A stretch of 7,745 nt of DNA from an uncultured Clostridia bacterium (GTDB lineage Bacteria; Bacillota; Clostridia; Christensenellales; Borkfalkiaceae): positions 1 through 7,745 of the forward strand of contig CAMWUS010000062.1 in the NCBI GenBank assembly GCA_947177495.1. The letters are read 5' to 3'. Below the pieces are notes generated by a model. The model was not told the origin of the DNA. It was given only the letters and a program-made list of their open reading frames with translations, and searched no databases. A program made the position numbers and the translations under genes. Shown in pieces: positions 1 through 6,516 of this stretch; within the stretch, counting starts at the first letter, position 1; every line of letters starts with the position of its first letter.

Positions 1-935
1 AGGTGGAAACGCTTCCTGAAAGCGGGATTATCGCAACGGGACCGCTTACCGCGGGCGGATTGTACGAGGACATTGCAAATAAATTCGGCGGGGCGTTGCA
101 TTTTTACGACGCGACGGCGCCCGTCGTTTCGGCGGACAGTATCGATTATGCCTGCACCTTTTCGCAAAGCCGTTACGACAAGGGCGAGGGGGACTACATC
201 AACTGCCCCATGAATAAAGAGGAATACGAGCTGTTCGTGCGCGAGCTGTTAAGCGCGGAACGCGTAGAGCTACACGAGTTCGAAAAACGGGAAATTTTCG
301 AGGGCTGTATGCCCGTCGAGGTCATGGCTTCGCGCGGGAAAGACACGTTGCGCTACGGCATGCTCAAACCCGTCGGGTTGGAATACGAGGGCGCGCGCCC
401 CTACGCGGTGTTACAGTTGCGCAGGGAAAACGCGCAGGGCACTTCCTACGGGTTGGTAGGCTTTCAAACCAACTTGAAGTTCCCCGAGCAAAAGCGGGTG
501 TTCTCGCTCATTCCCGCATTAAAACACGCGGAGTTCGAGCGGTACGGAGTCATGCACCGCAATACGTTTTTGGATTCCCCGCGCGTGCTAAACGCCGATT
601 TTTCCGTAAAGGAAAACCCCGCGCTGTTCTTTGCGGGGCAGATGACGGGCGTAGAGGGGTATGTGGAGAGCGCCATGAGCGGACTGCTTGCGGGCATTCA
701 CGCGTTAAGAAGGGCGCAGGGCAAACCGACGGTGCTTCCCTCGGAGGATACCGTGTGCGGCGCGTTATCTCGGTACATAGCAACGGAAAACAAACACTTT
801 CAGCCCATGAACGCCAACTACGGCATTCTGCGTATGGACGGGCGCATACGCGACAAAAAGCAAAAAAAGCGGCTTGCAAGCGAGCGCGCTCTCGAAGAAA
901 TCGAGCGCTTTCGCACAGCCGTAGAGACGGTTTAA
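1..935 (+). CDS. trmFO: TrmFO, folate-dependent tRNA (uracil-54-C5)-methyltransferase, C-terminal 310 residues
   Basis: This enzyme makes the T-loop ribothymidine at position 54 of tRNA, taking the methyl group from methylenetetrahydrofolate and using FAD; it is cytosolic. The gene runs in from the left edge, with the first full codon at base 3. What is visible matches the family closely: [12 protein letters not shown] at residues 13-24 of the visible part, the substrate-domain motif FEGCMPVE at 99-106 whose Cys102 corresponds to the catalytic nucleophile (Cys226 in the Bacillus enzyme), and the C-terminal FAD-binding segment [17 protein letters not shown] at 209-225. If that Cys alignment is right, about 124 residues with the N-terminal FAD-binding fold lie outside the window, giving a normal total of about 435. 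The stop is followed after 14 bases by hslV, suggesting co-transcription. I see no defects. Confidence 0.96.
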   Translation, partial: VETLPESGIIATGPLTAGGLYEDIANKFGGALHFYDATAPVVSADSIDYACTFSQSRYDKGEGDYINCPMNKEEYELFVRELLSAERVELHEFEKREIFEGCMPVEVMASRGKDTLRYGMLKPVGLEYEGARPYAVLQLRRENAQGTSYGLVGFQTNLKFPEQKRVFSLIPALKHAEFERYGVMHRNTFLDSPRVLNADFSVKENPALFFAGQMTGVEGYVESAMSGLLAGIHALRRAQGKPTVLPSEDTVCGALSRYIATENKHFQPMNANYGILRMDGRIRDKKQKKRLASERALEEIERFRTAVETV

Positions 936-949
936 ATTTAGGAGGATTT

Positions 950-1483
950 ATGGAATTTCGCGGAACGACGATTTGCGCCGTAAAAAGAGGCGGCGTTACG
1001 GCGATTGCGGGCGACGGTCAGGTGACGATGGGCGAGTCGGTCGTATTCAAGAACACGGCAATTAAAGTGCGCCGCATTTACGGCGGCAAGGTTGTGTTGG
1101 GATTTGCGGGCTCGGTTACCGACGCATTCTCTCTTTCCGAGCGGTTCGAGGGCATGCTCAACAAGTTTGCTGGCAACCTCATGCGCTCGGCAGTGGAGCT
1201 CGCCGATTTGTGGCGGAGCGACAAGGTGGGCAGAAAGCTCGACGCCATGATGATTACTGCGGATAAAGACACCCTGCTTATCATTTCGGGCACGGGTGAA
1301 GTCATCGAACCGGACGAGGGCGTTTGCGCTATCGGCAGCGGCGGCAATTACGCTTTGGCGGCGGCGCGCGCACTCACGCAGAATACCGATTTTTCGGCGG
1401 AGGACATCGCGAGAAAATCTTTGAAGATTGCGAGCGAGATCTGCGTGTTCACCAACGACCACATTATTTGCGAAACCGTATAA
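950..1483 (+). CDS. hslV: HslV (ClpQ/CodW), peptidase subunit of the HslVU protease
   Basis: This is the threonine peptidase of the two-component ATP-dependent protease; it forms a double hexamer capped by HslU in the cytoplasm. The start at 950 is chosen because AGGAGG lies at 940-945, four bases ahead, and because it gives 177 residues, normal for the family. Upstream in-frame starts would overlap trmFO deeply. Motifs seen: TTI at 6-8, GDGQVTMG at 21-28, KVRR at 39-42 (K39 aligns with the catalytic lysine), GFAGSVTDA at 51-59 and [15 protein letters not shown] at 128-142. The catalytic threonine is T6, so the peptide MEFRG must be removed; Thermotoga HslV has a similar short leader. Known family behaviour says activity requires HslU, encoded two genes downstream. 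The next gene starts 3 bases after the stop. Confidence 0.97.
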   Translation: MEFRGTTICAVKRGGVTAIAGDGQVTMGESVVFKNTAIKVRRIYGGKVVLGFAGSVTDAFSLSERFEGMLNKFAGNLMRSAVELADLWRSDKVGRKLDAMMITADKDTLLIISGTGEVIEPDEGVCAIGSGGNYALAAARALTQNTDFSAEDIARKSLKIASEICVFTNDHIICETV

Positions 1484-1486
1484 AAA

Positions 1487-2038
1487 ATGAAATACAAACA
1501 CCCTAACGACAAGCGAATTATTTTTTGTGCGGTTACGGCAGTTATTTGTATCGCGGCACTCGTTGCAGTGATATTGCGTATTTGCGCGCCGAACCCTCCG
1601 CGCATTCTGTTTATTCCGCTTCTTTTAACGGCTGTGGGATTGTTATTGAGCGTAGGCTTTGTAATTCGTTTTAGTGTCGAAAGGGCAAAGGATAAGCGCA
1701 ACGGCGTCGCAGTCGATAGAGCCGTAAACAAACTTCCGCTTACCAAGGCGGAGATTGGCTGCATCGTAGTGGTCGCCGTAAGCCTCGTATGTTTCTTGGT
1801 CTCCATAGTCTTTATTTGTTATCGAGGAATTATTCCCGACGGCGTTACGGCGGTGCTGTTCCTTTTGGGCATTACGGGATATATCGCGGGCAGTTTTTGG
1901 ACGCGGCATTTATTCGCAAAGAAAATGAACGAATGGGCGAAACAAAAAAAGCAACAAAAAGCGGGACTTGCGCAAAACCCCGCCGAGGACGTAACTCGCA
2001 AAGAGGTTGCTTGCGACGACGAAAAGGATTTTCAATGA
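1487..2038 (+). CDS. four-helix membrane protein of unknown function inside the hslVU operon
   Basis: I do not recognise this 183-residue protein. Four hydrophobic stretches can be read at about residues 11-32, 40-61, 90-112 and 118-137. A basic loop lies between helices 2 and 3 (residues 62-80), and a hydrophilic, charged tail runs from about 138 to 183. By the positive-inside rule (N-terminal KYKHPNDKR, middle loop RFSVERAKDKR, tail RHLFAKK) both ends and the middle loop are probably cytoplasmic. There is no signal peptide cleavage site and no catalytic motif I can identify. The start at 1487 lies only 3 bases after the hslV stop and has no clear Shine-Dalgarno, so translation probably depends on ribosomes finishing hslV. 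The next gene, hslU, starts 52 bases later with its own strong site. The protein could be a membrane partner of the protease or an unrelated passenger; the sequence does not tell. Confidence 0.85.
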   Translation: MKYKHPNDKRIIFCAVTAVICIAALVAVILRICAPNPPRILFIPLLLTAVGLLLSVGFVIRFSVERAKDKRNGVAVDRAVNKLPLTKAEIGCIVVVAVSLVCFLVSIVFICYRGIIPDGVTAVLFLLGITGYIAGSFWTRHLFAKKMNEWAKQKKQQKAGLAQNPAEDVTRKEVACDDEKDFQ

Positions 2039-2090
2039 TTTATTGAAAAACTCACCGACGGGAAACTGTAAAAACAAATAAGGAGTAAAC

Positions 2091-3401
2091 ATGAATTTAT
2101 CACCCAAACAAATCGTAGCGGAACTCAATAAACACATCGTGGGGCAGGAGGAAGCGAAAAAGGCGGTGGCAATCGCTCTCAGAAATCGCTATCGCCGCGC
2201 ACAGCTTTCCCCCGAACTCAGAGAGGAAATCACGCCCAAGAACATTATCATGAAAGGTCCTACGGGCGTGGGTAAAACGGAAATCGCACGTCGACTTGCT
2301 AAGCTCGTCAAAGCCCCTTTTGTTAAGGTAGAGGCGACCAAGTACACCGAGGTCGGCTACGTAGGGAAAGACGTAGAGGGCATGGTGCGCGATTTGGTGG
2401 AGTGCGCGTTCCGTCTTGTAAAGGACGAGAAGAAAGCGGAAGTTTCCGTAAAGGCGCAAGCCACCGCCGAAAGGAAAATGGTGAAGATTCTCGCCGAGCT
2501 GAAAAAGGCGGACAGAGGCGAAACGGCGCGCGAAGTGTTCGAGGAGAACTTGCTCGAATCTCTCCGCAAGGGCGTGTTCGACAATACCGTCATCGAAACG
2601 GAAGTTGCCGACGAACCGAAGAACATGGAGCTCGTGCCCGGCGGCGCGGCAATCAACCTCGGTTCCATTTTCGGCGAAATCCTTCCCCAAAGAAAGAAGA
2701 AGCGTAAAATTTCCGTAAAGGAAGCGATGAAGCTGTTTATTGCCGAAGAGGCGGATAAGCTCATCGACGACGACGCGGTAAAGGACGAAGCGCTTCGCCG
2801 TGCGGAGAACGACGGCATTATCTTCATCGACGAAATCGATAAGATTGCGGGCAAGGGCAACACCTCGGGTGCGGACGTTTCCCGCGAGGGCGTGCAAAGG
2901 GACATTCTTCCCATCGTAGAGGGAAGCACGGTTATGACCAAGTACGGCGCGGTGAAAACCGACTATATCCTGTTTATCGCGGCGGGCGCGTTCCACGTCG
3001 CACGCGTGGAAGATCTCATTCCCGAACTGCAAGGGCGGTTCCCCGTTTCGGTAGAACTCACCTCGCTCACCAAAGAGGATTTCGTAAATATTTTAACGGG
3101 CACCGAGCATTCGCTCACCCGTCAGTACGCCGTCTTGCTCGCGGTGGATAATATCGATTTGAGCTTCACGCACGACGCAATCGAGGCAATCGCGGAGATT
3201 TCCGAGGAAATCAACCTTACGAGCGAAGACATCGGCGCGCGCAGACTGCACACCGTTATGGAATATTTGTTAGAGGACATTTCTTTCAACGCGTGCGGTG
3301 GCGACTATCCCACGATCCCCGTGGAAATCAACCGCGCGTACGTCGAAGAGCATTTGAAGAAGATCACCAAAGACCGCGATTTGAAGAAGTACGTCCTGTA
3401 A
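2091..3401 (+). CDS. hslU: HslU (ClpY/CodX), AAA+ unfoldase subunit of the HslVU protease
   Basis: HslU is the hexameric ATPase that unfolds substrates and feeds them into the HslV chamber. The start follows AGGAG at 2081-2085 with 5 bases between, and the 436-residue product has the family's usual length. Landmarks: N-terminal LSPKQIVAELNKHIVGQ at 3-19, Walker A GPTGVGKT at 56-63, central pore loop GYVG at 89-92, an insertion (I) domain roughly 110-240 rich in Lys and Glu, Walker B IIFIDEID at 243-250, sensor-1 region FIAAGAFH at 295-302, arginine-finger segment LQGRFP at 313-318, and sensor-2 GARRL at 382-386. The C-terminus ends DLKKYVL, resembling the terminal hydrophobic tail that inserts between HslV subunits in known structures. 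All key residues are intact. hisS follows after 15 bases. Confidence 0.98.
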   Translation: MNLSPKQIVAELNKHIVGQEEAKKAVAIALRNRYRRAQLSPELREEITPKNIIMKGPTGVGKTEIARRLAKLVKAPFVKVEATKYTEVGYVGKDVEGMVRDLVECAFRLVKDEKKAEVSVKAQATAERKMVKILAELKKADRGETAREVFEENLLESLRKGVFDNTVIETEVADEPKNMELVPGGAAINLGSIFGEILPQRKKKRKISVKEAMKLFIAEEADKLIDDDAVKDEALRRAENDGIIFIDEIDKIAGKGNTSGADVSREGVQRDILPIVEGSTVMTKYGAVKTDYILFIAAGAFHVARVEDLIPELQGRFPVSVELTSLTKEDFVNILTGTEHSLTRQYAVLLAVDNIDLSFTHDAIEAIAEISEEINLTSEDIGARRLHTVMEYLLEDISFNACGGDYPTIPVEINRAYVEEHLKKITKDRDLKKYVL

Positions 3402-3416
3402 GACAAGGAGAAGATT

Positions 3417-4670
3417 ATGATACAAATTCCCAAGGGTACGAAAGACGTACTTCCCAAACAATCGTACCTGTGGCAATACGTGGAGAAAACCGCGCGGGAA
3501 ACTGCCGAATCGTTCGGCTTCCGCGAAATCCGTACTCCCATGTTCGAGCACACCGAGCTTTTCTTGCGCGGCGTGGGCGACACGACGGACGTCGTGAGTA
3601 AGGAGATGTACACCTTTTTCGACAAGGGCAACCGTTCCATTACGTTAAAGCCCGAGGGTACGGCGGGCGTGGCGCGCAGCTTTGTGGAAAACGGCTTAGC
3701 AAACGACGGGCTTCCCGCAAAGATGTACTATTTCTCGCCCGCGTTCCGTTACGAACGTCCGCAGGCGGGGCGGCTCCGTGAACATCACCAATTCGGCGTG
3801 GAGCTGTACGGTGCGGCAGGCGCGCAGGCGGATGCGGAAGTCATCACACTCGTGGACGCGTTCTATAAAAAGTTGGGGCTGAAAAAAGTACAGTTAGAGC
3901 TCAACTCTATCGGCTGTAAAGATTGCCGCACGGCATACAACGCGGCGCTCAAAGAATACTTTGCGCCCCGTTTGGGGGAAATGTGTGAGGACTGCAACGC
4001 GCGCTTTTCCAAGAACCCCATGCGCATGATCGACTGCAAAAACGAGAAATGTAAGGTACACACGGCGGGCGCGCCGCGTATGCTCGACTATCTCTGCCCC
4101 GATTGCCGCGCGCACTTCGAAGAAGTGAAACGGCTTTTGGACGGCGCGGGCGTGAAATACGAGGTGAACCCCTCTATTGTGCGCGGGCTGGATTATTACA
4201 GCCGTACGGTGTTCGAGTTCGTAAGCGGTGCGGCGGGTGCGCAGGGCACGGTTTGCGGCGGCGGCAGATACGATACGCTTTTGGAGCAAATCGGCGGAAA
4301 GCCCGTTCCCGCAGTCGGGTTCGGCGGGGGAATCGAACGGCTTCTCATGGTCATGGAAGCGGAAGGCGCACCCATTCCCGAACTCAACCGCGTGACTTGT
4401 TATCTTGCGGGCATGGACGGCGTTTCGCGCGAAAAAGCGTTCTTGCTTGCAAATGAACTCAGGAGCTCGGGCGTTTCCTGTGAAACCGACCTCATGGACC
4501 GCTCCGTAAAGGCGCAGTTTAAATATGCCGATAAAATCGGGGCGCGCTACGTTGCCGTTATCGGCGAAAGCGAGTTAAACGAGGGCGCGGCGGAAGTAAA
4601 GGATATGAAAAATTCCACTTCCGAAAGGATTAAATTCGCCGACCTTGTGGCATACTTAAAGAGAGGATAA
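3417..4670 (+). CDS. hisS: histidyl-tRNA synthetase
   Basis: This class II synthetase charges tRNA-His in the cytosol and works as a homodimer. AAGGAG at 3405-3410 sets the start. The 417-residue product shows IPKGTKDVLP at 4-13, class II motif 2 FRYERPQAGRLREHHQF at 110-126, the histidine-specific loop RGLDYYSRTVFE at 256-267, motif 3 GFGGGIERLL at 301-310, and a C-terminal anticodon-binding domain from about 325. The insertion between motif 2 and the histidine loop carries four cysteine pairs: C167/C170, C190/C193, C207/C212 and C227/C230. From memory, similar cysteines occur in clostridial HisRS, and a zinc-binding role is plausible but is an inference. The usual hisS-aspS pairing is not seen; downstream is a palindrome-rich spacer and then trxA. 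Confidence 0.98.
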   Translation: MIQIPKGTKDVLPKQSYLWQYVEKTARETAESFGFREIRTPMFEHTELFLRGVGDTTDVVSKEMYTFFDKGNRSITLKPEGTAGVARSFVENGLANDGLPAKMYYFSPAFRYERPQAGRLREHHQFGVELYGAAGAQADAEVITLVDAFYKKLGLKKVQLELNSIGCKDCRTAYNAALKEYFAPRLGEMCEDCNARFSKNPMRMIDCKNEKCKVHTAGAPRMLDYLCPDCRAHFEEVKRLLDGAGVKYEVNPSIVRGLDYYSRTVFEFVSGAAGAQGTVCGGGRYDTLLEQIGGKPVPAVGFGGGIERLLMVMEAEGAPIPELNRVTCYLAGMDGVSREKAFLLANELRSSGVSCETDLMDRSVKAQFKYADKIGARYVAVIGESELNEGAAEVKDMKNSTSERIKFADLVAYLKRG

Positions 4671-4909
4671 GTTCAATTACAATACTTTCCGCGAGGCGGG
4701 TTTCCCGCCGCTGCGGGACGGCATTTGTCGAACTCATTCGACTTATACAGGAAGGGTGAATGCGGGCGGAGTAAATGGTGCGCCCTTAAAAATCCGCCCG
4801 CAGAGTGGAAATACTCGTCTGTTAGCGCGGAGCGCGTGCAGACGCGGTTTCCCTCAAATCACGAACTTTTCTTTGCGCGTCAAGCAAAGAAAAGTGTGAA
4901 GGAGGATTT
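4671..4909 (+). repeat. 239-base palindrome-rich spacer between hisS and trxA
   Basis: There is no convincing gene here. The stretch contains a series of exact inverted repeats in order: GGCGGG/CCCGCC at 4695-4700/4704-4709, which competes with TCCCGC/GCGGGA at 4703-4708/4713-4718; GTCGAA/TTCGAC at 4727-4732/4737-4742; TGCGGGCGGA/TCCGCCCGCA at 4761-4770/4793-4802; CGTCTG/CAGACG at 4816-4821/4839-4844, enclosing GCGC/GCGC at 4825-4828/4832-4835; and a 12-bp stem at 4865-4895. None is followed by a T run, so these are not standard terminators. The density of dyads fits either a structured leader for trxA or a dispersed extragenic palindromic repeat. I cannot choose without genome-wide copies. 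Confidence 0.6.
4865..4895 (+). promoter_or_regulatory. 12-bp hairpin directly upstream of the trxA ribosome binding site
   Basis: ACTTTTCTTTGC at 4865-4876 and GCAAAGAAAAGT at 4884-4895 are exact reverse complements with a 7-base loop, GCGTCAA. The stem ends three bases before the Shine-Dalgarno AAGGAGG (4899-4905) of trxA. It does not cover the site, so in mRNA it could act as a 5' stability stem, a ribosome standby structure or simply the last arm of the repeat-rich spacer. The function is inferred; the dyad itself is certain. Confidence 0.6.
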
Positions 4910-5233
4910 ATGTCAAAAAACGTAAGAGAAATAAATGGTGATGAATTGCACGAGCTTTTGAATGCGGGCAAAACGGTGGTTTGCGATTTCTGGGCGGCTT
5001 GGTGCGGTCCCTGCCGTATGCTTGGTCCCGTGCTTGACGAGGTTGCGGGCGAGTTCGCAGGCAAGGCGGAGTTCGTGAAAATGGACGTAGATTCCAACCC
5101 CGAGGCGGCGGCGCAATACGGCGTTATGTCGATTCCGTACGTTGCTATCTTGCAGGGGGATGCGGTAAAGGACAGCAACTTGGGCTACGTGCCCGCGGAA
5201 GTATTGCGCGCATTCCTTGCGAAAAATTTGTAA
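4910..5233 (+). CDS. trxA: thioredoxin
   Basis: This is a small cytosolic dithiol-disulfide oxidoreductase that reduces protein disulfides and is itself recycled by thioredoxin reductase. The 107-residue product has the standard length, the active site WCGPC at 31-35 in the context FWAAWCGPCRMLGPVLDE, the MDVDSNPE segment after the second strand, the cis-proline at P76 in SIPY, and GYVP at 92-95. The residue after the cis-proline is Tyr rather than the more usual Thr, a mild departure. Start selection is clear from AAGGAGG at 4899-4905. It lies 239 bases after hisS, behind a string of hairpins, so it may be expressed partly from its own signal, but I could not identify a convincing promoter there. 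A strong terminator follows 9 bases after the stop. Confidence 0.97.
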   Translation: MSKNVREINGDELHELLNAGKTVVCDFWAAWCGPCRMLGPVLDEVAGEFAGKAEFVKMDVDSNPEAAAQYGVMSIPYVAILQGDAVKDSNLGYVPAEVLRAFLAKNL

Positions 5234-5242
5234 TACGAAATT

Positions 5243-5284
5243 AAAAAATCCCGCCTAAGCGTTTGTGCTTAGGCGGGGTTTTTG
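5243..5284. terminator. bidirectional intrinsic terminator between convergent trxA and the 308-residue gene
   Basis: The stem CCCGCCTAAGC (5250-5260) pairs perfectly with GCTTAGGCGGG (5267-5277) around the loop GTTTGT. On the plus strand it is followed by GTTTTT at 5278-5283, terminating trxA transcripts. On the plus strand an A run at 5243-5248 precedes the stem, which is a U run for minus-strand transcripts leaving the 308-residue gene, whose stop is at 5294. It therefore serves both convergent units. Confidence 0.93.
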
Positions 5285-5293
5285 TTTGATGGG

Positions 5294-6220
5294 TTAAATG
5301 CTCTTTTTGCGCTTAATGCGTCTTGCAAGGGTAGCTACTTCAAGTCCGATACCGATAACGGCGAACAGGAGAGTCAGCCCGAGGTCGGTATACAACGAAG
5401 TTCTGAATTCGTCGTCAATCATGCAAATGTTGAACGCCTCGATTGCCGACATGGAAAGTCCTTCGCTATGCGCTGCAATTCCCGCCGCGACGATGTAAAC
5501 CGCAGGGACGGTTGCCGCCATCAGTACGAGGGTGGTAAGCGATACGATAACGAGCATCATCTTGTTCGGCTTTCCGTGGAACTTTTCGTAAAGGAAGGCA
5601 CCCAACAGAACGGACACGATCGACGAGATTGCGGAAACGAAACCGATTGCATAGAAGCCGATGGCAAGTAAAACGCCTGCCAAGCCGCCGATAAGCGCAC
5701 CGAAAAATCCTTGCAAATAGTTGTTGGGTGCGTTGGCGAAGTCTTGGTTTTCCGCGCTGATGACCGAATTGATTTTTTCAACGCAGTCGTTATCGATGCG
5801 AATGGTGTAGCCGTCGATGTTGCAATTCTTGGCATTTGCTTCGTCGATATGATTTCCGCAAACGGGGCAGTATTCGCTGTTCAGCGCGCCGTTTTCCGAA
5901 ATGATTTTGAAAATCGTATCTAACACGACGGGCAATCTTTTCAGTAGCCGACCGTTGGTGATGTCGTTAAACCCGAGCGAAAGTCCGTAAGGCGAGAACG
6001 ACGAATTGAAGTATTTCAGCGCTAAATTTCTGATGCTTGCTTCAATCGCTCTCTTCTGGTCGTCCGTTGCGTAAAACGAAATGTGCAATCTCACGGGCAT
6101 CGCCATGTCGAGCGAGCTGATGGTTGCGTTCGTCTCGTAACCTTGCACGATTCCGTAAGCGAAGTTTCCGTTTACGGTCATGCCGTAGCCTGTAAAAAAG
6201 GCAGTAAACTTTTTATTCAT
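5294..6220 (-). CDS. 308-residue membrane protein with a four-cysteine segment, unknown function
   Basis: I do not recognise the family. The start is firm: GGAGGAG lies at 6224-6230, just ahead of the ATG. The first 110 residues are soluble with no signal peptide. Then come C118-P-V-C121, C133 and C146, a spacing compatible with a small zinc-binding unit (CPVCGN resembles a zinc-ribbon knuckle). Hydrophobic segments follow at about 171-194, 196-212, 220-249 and 279-298, and the protein ends in a basic tail RRIKRKKSI. The first segment is rich in Gly, in the pattern GFFGALIGGLAGVLL. The likely topology is N-terminal domain in the cytoplasm, four helices, C-terminus inside. It is transcribed alone from a strong promoter through a long structured leader and ends at the shared terminator. 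The possible metal site is inference; the membrane prediction is strong. Confidence 0.88.
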   Translation of the reverse strand: MNKKFTAFFTGYGMTVNGNFAYGIVQGYETNATISSLDMAMPVRLHISFYATDDQKRAIEASIRNLALKYFNSSFSPYGLSLGFNDITNGRLLKRLPVVLDTIFKIISENGALNSEYCPVCGNHIDEANAKNCNIDGYTIRIDNDCVEKINSVISAENQDFANAPNNYLQGFFGALIGGLAGVLLAIGFYAIGFVSAISSIVSVLLGAFLYEKFHGKPNKMMLVIVSLTTLVLMAATVPAVYIVAAGIAAHSEGLSMSAIEAFNICMIDDEFRTSLYTDLGLTLLFAVIGIGLEVATLARRIKRKKSI

Positions 6221-6223
6221 ATT

Positions 6224-6230
6224 CTCCTCC
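6224..6230 (-). promoter_or_regulatory. Shine-Dalgarno of the 308-residue gene, next to the leader's base stem
   Basis: On the minus strand this reads GGAGGAG, three bases before the ATG (five counting from GGAGG). It starts two bases after the end of the base stem of the Y-shaped element. A UCCUC stretch in the leader (plus-strand GAGGA at 6407-6411, in a poorly paired part of the right arm) is complementary to GAGGA of this site, so masking by a long-range contact is possible but unproven. Confidence 0.8.
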
Positions 6231-6232
6231 GT

Positions 6233-6251
6233 AACCCGTAGCGAACCTCAA
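6233..6251. repeat. left terminal inverted repeat / 3' strand of the leader base stem
   Basis: AACCCGTAGCGAACCTCAA is the reverse complement of 6490-6508 apart from one position (T here, where an exact match would need C), which in minus-strand RNA is an A opposite C or, on the plus strand, a wobble. It abuts the ribosome binding site of the 308-residue gene. Confidence 0.85.
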
Positions 6252-6489
6252 TAGAACACATCTAAGCGCGTCTTATTGGCGAGATGTGGCGTCGCTCGTT
6301 TGCCGTATGTCGATACGCCTGCACTCGCGCCATCCACATATCACCAAAAATCCATCGCTTAGACGCTTTGCGATTTTACGAGATAAATTTTACGCTTAGC
6401 AAAGGCGAGGACGCGAAGGCGTACTCGGTAGTACGGCAAGCGGGCTCAACGCATGATAAGTCAAAATTTATCCGTAAAATTGTGTCCCC

Positions 6490-6508
6490 TTGGGGTTCGC
6501 TACGGGTT
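6490..6508. repeat. right terminal inverted repeat / 5' strand of the leader base stem
   Basis: TTGGGGTTCGCTACGGGTT mirrors 6233-6251 with 18 of 19 positions exact. Its outer end lies one or two bases inside the start point expected from the promoter at 6517-6544, so a transcript would begin with this strand of the stem. Confidence 0.85.
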
Positions 6509-6516
6509 TTATCTAT

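Larger units (their letters stand above)
6233..6508 (-). other. 276-base Y-shaped palindromic element: structured 5' leader RNA or MITE-like repeat
   Basis: Three nested sets of complementary segments account for nearly the whole stretch. Base stem: 6233-6251 with 6490-6508, 19 bases with a single non-Watson-Crick position, followed inward by a weaker match around ACACA. Left arm, centred near 6312: 6261-6268 with 6356-6363 (8 exact), 6276-6289 with 6334-6347 (12 of 14), and a tip CGTAT-GTCG-ATACG at 6305-6318. Right arm, centred near 6427: 6370-6380 with 6473-6483 (including G-T pairs), 6382-6391 with 6463-6472 (10 exact, one bulged base at 6381), and a tip CGTACT-CGGT-AGTACG at 6420-6435. 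As minus-strand RNA it would be the leader of the 308-residue gene, spanning from the expected transcription start to the Shine-Dalgarno. I see no U-run terminator inside. No clear target-site duplication is visible at the ends, and no known riboswitch class is recognised. No gene is encoded here. Confidence 0.75.

Noticed and set aside
755..949. Longer hslV with an upstream start giving 242 residues
   Set aside because: The extra 65 residues overlap trmFO, are arginine-rich as expected from a shadow frame, and the AGGAGG site at 940-945 clearly points to the ATG at 950.
2100..3032. Long minus-strand open frame of 310 codons opposite hslU
   Set aside because: It is antisense to an intact, strongly conserved hslU and has no recognisable motif; long antisense frames are common opposite GC-rich genes.
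4678..4683. TACAAT as a -10 box for trxA just after hisS
   Set aside because: No acceptable -35 box lies at the right distance, so it is not better than chance.
4695..4718. Hairpin after hisS as an intrinsic terminator
   Set aside because: The stem is short, has a competing alternative pairing, and is followed by GC-rich sequence rather than a T run.
4725..4925. 66-codon open frame in the hisS-trxA spacer
   Set aside because: It runs through the inverted repeats, overlaps the trxA ribosome binding site and start, has no ribosome binding site and no recognisable protein features.
6233..6508. Assignment of the leader to a known riboswitch or large RNA class, or to tmRNA/RNase P RNA
   Set aside because: I could not match any known conserved core; naming a class would be guesswork.
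6225..6515. Target-site duplication flanking the Y element, proving a transposable repeat
   Set aside because: The bases outside the inverted repeats (CCGT on the left, TTATC on the right) do not match, so no duplication can be claimed.
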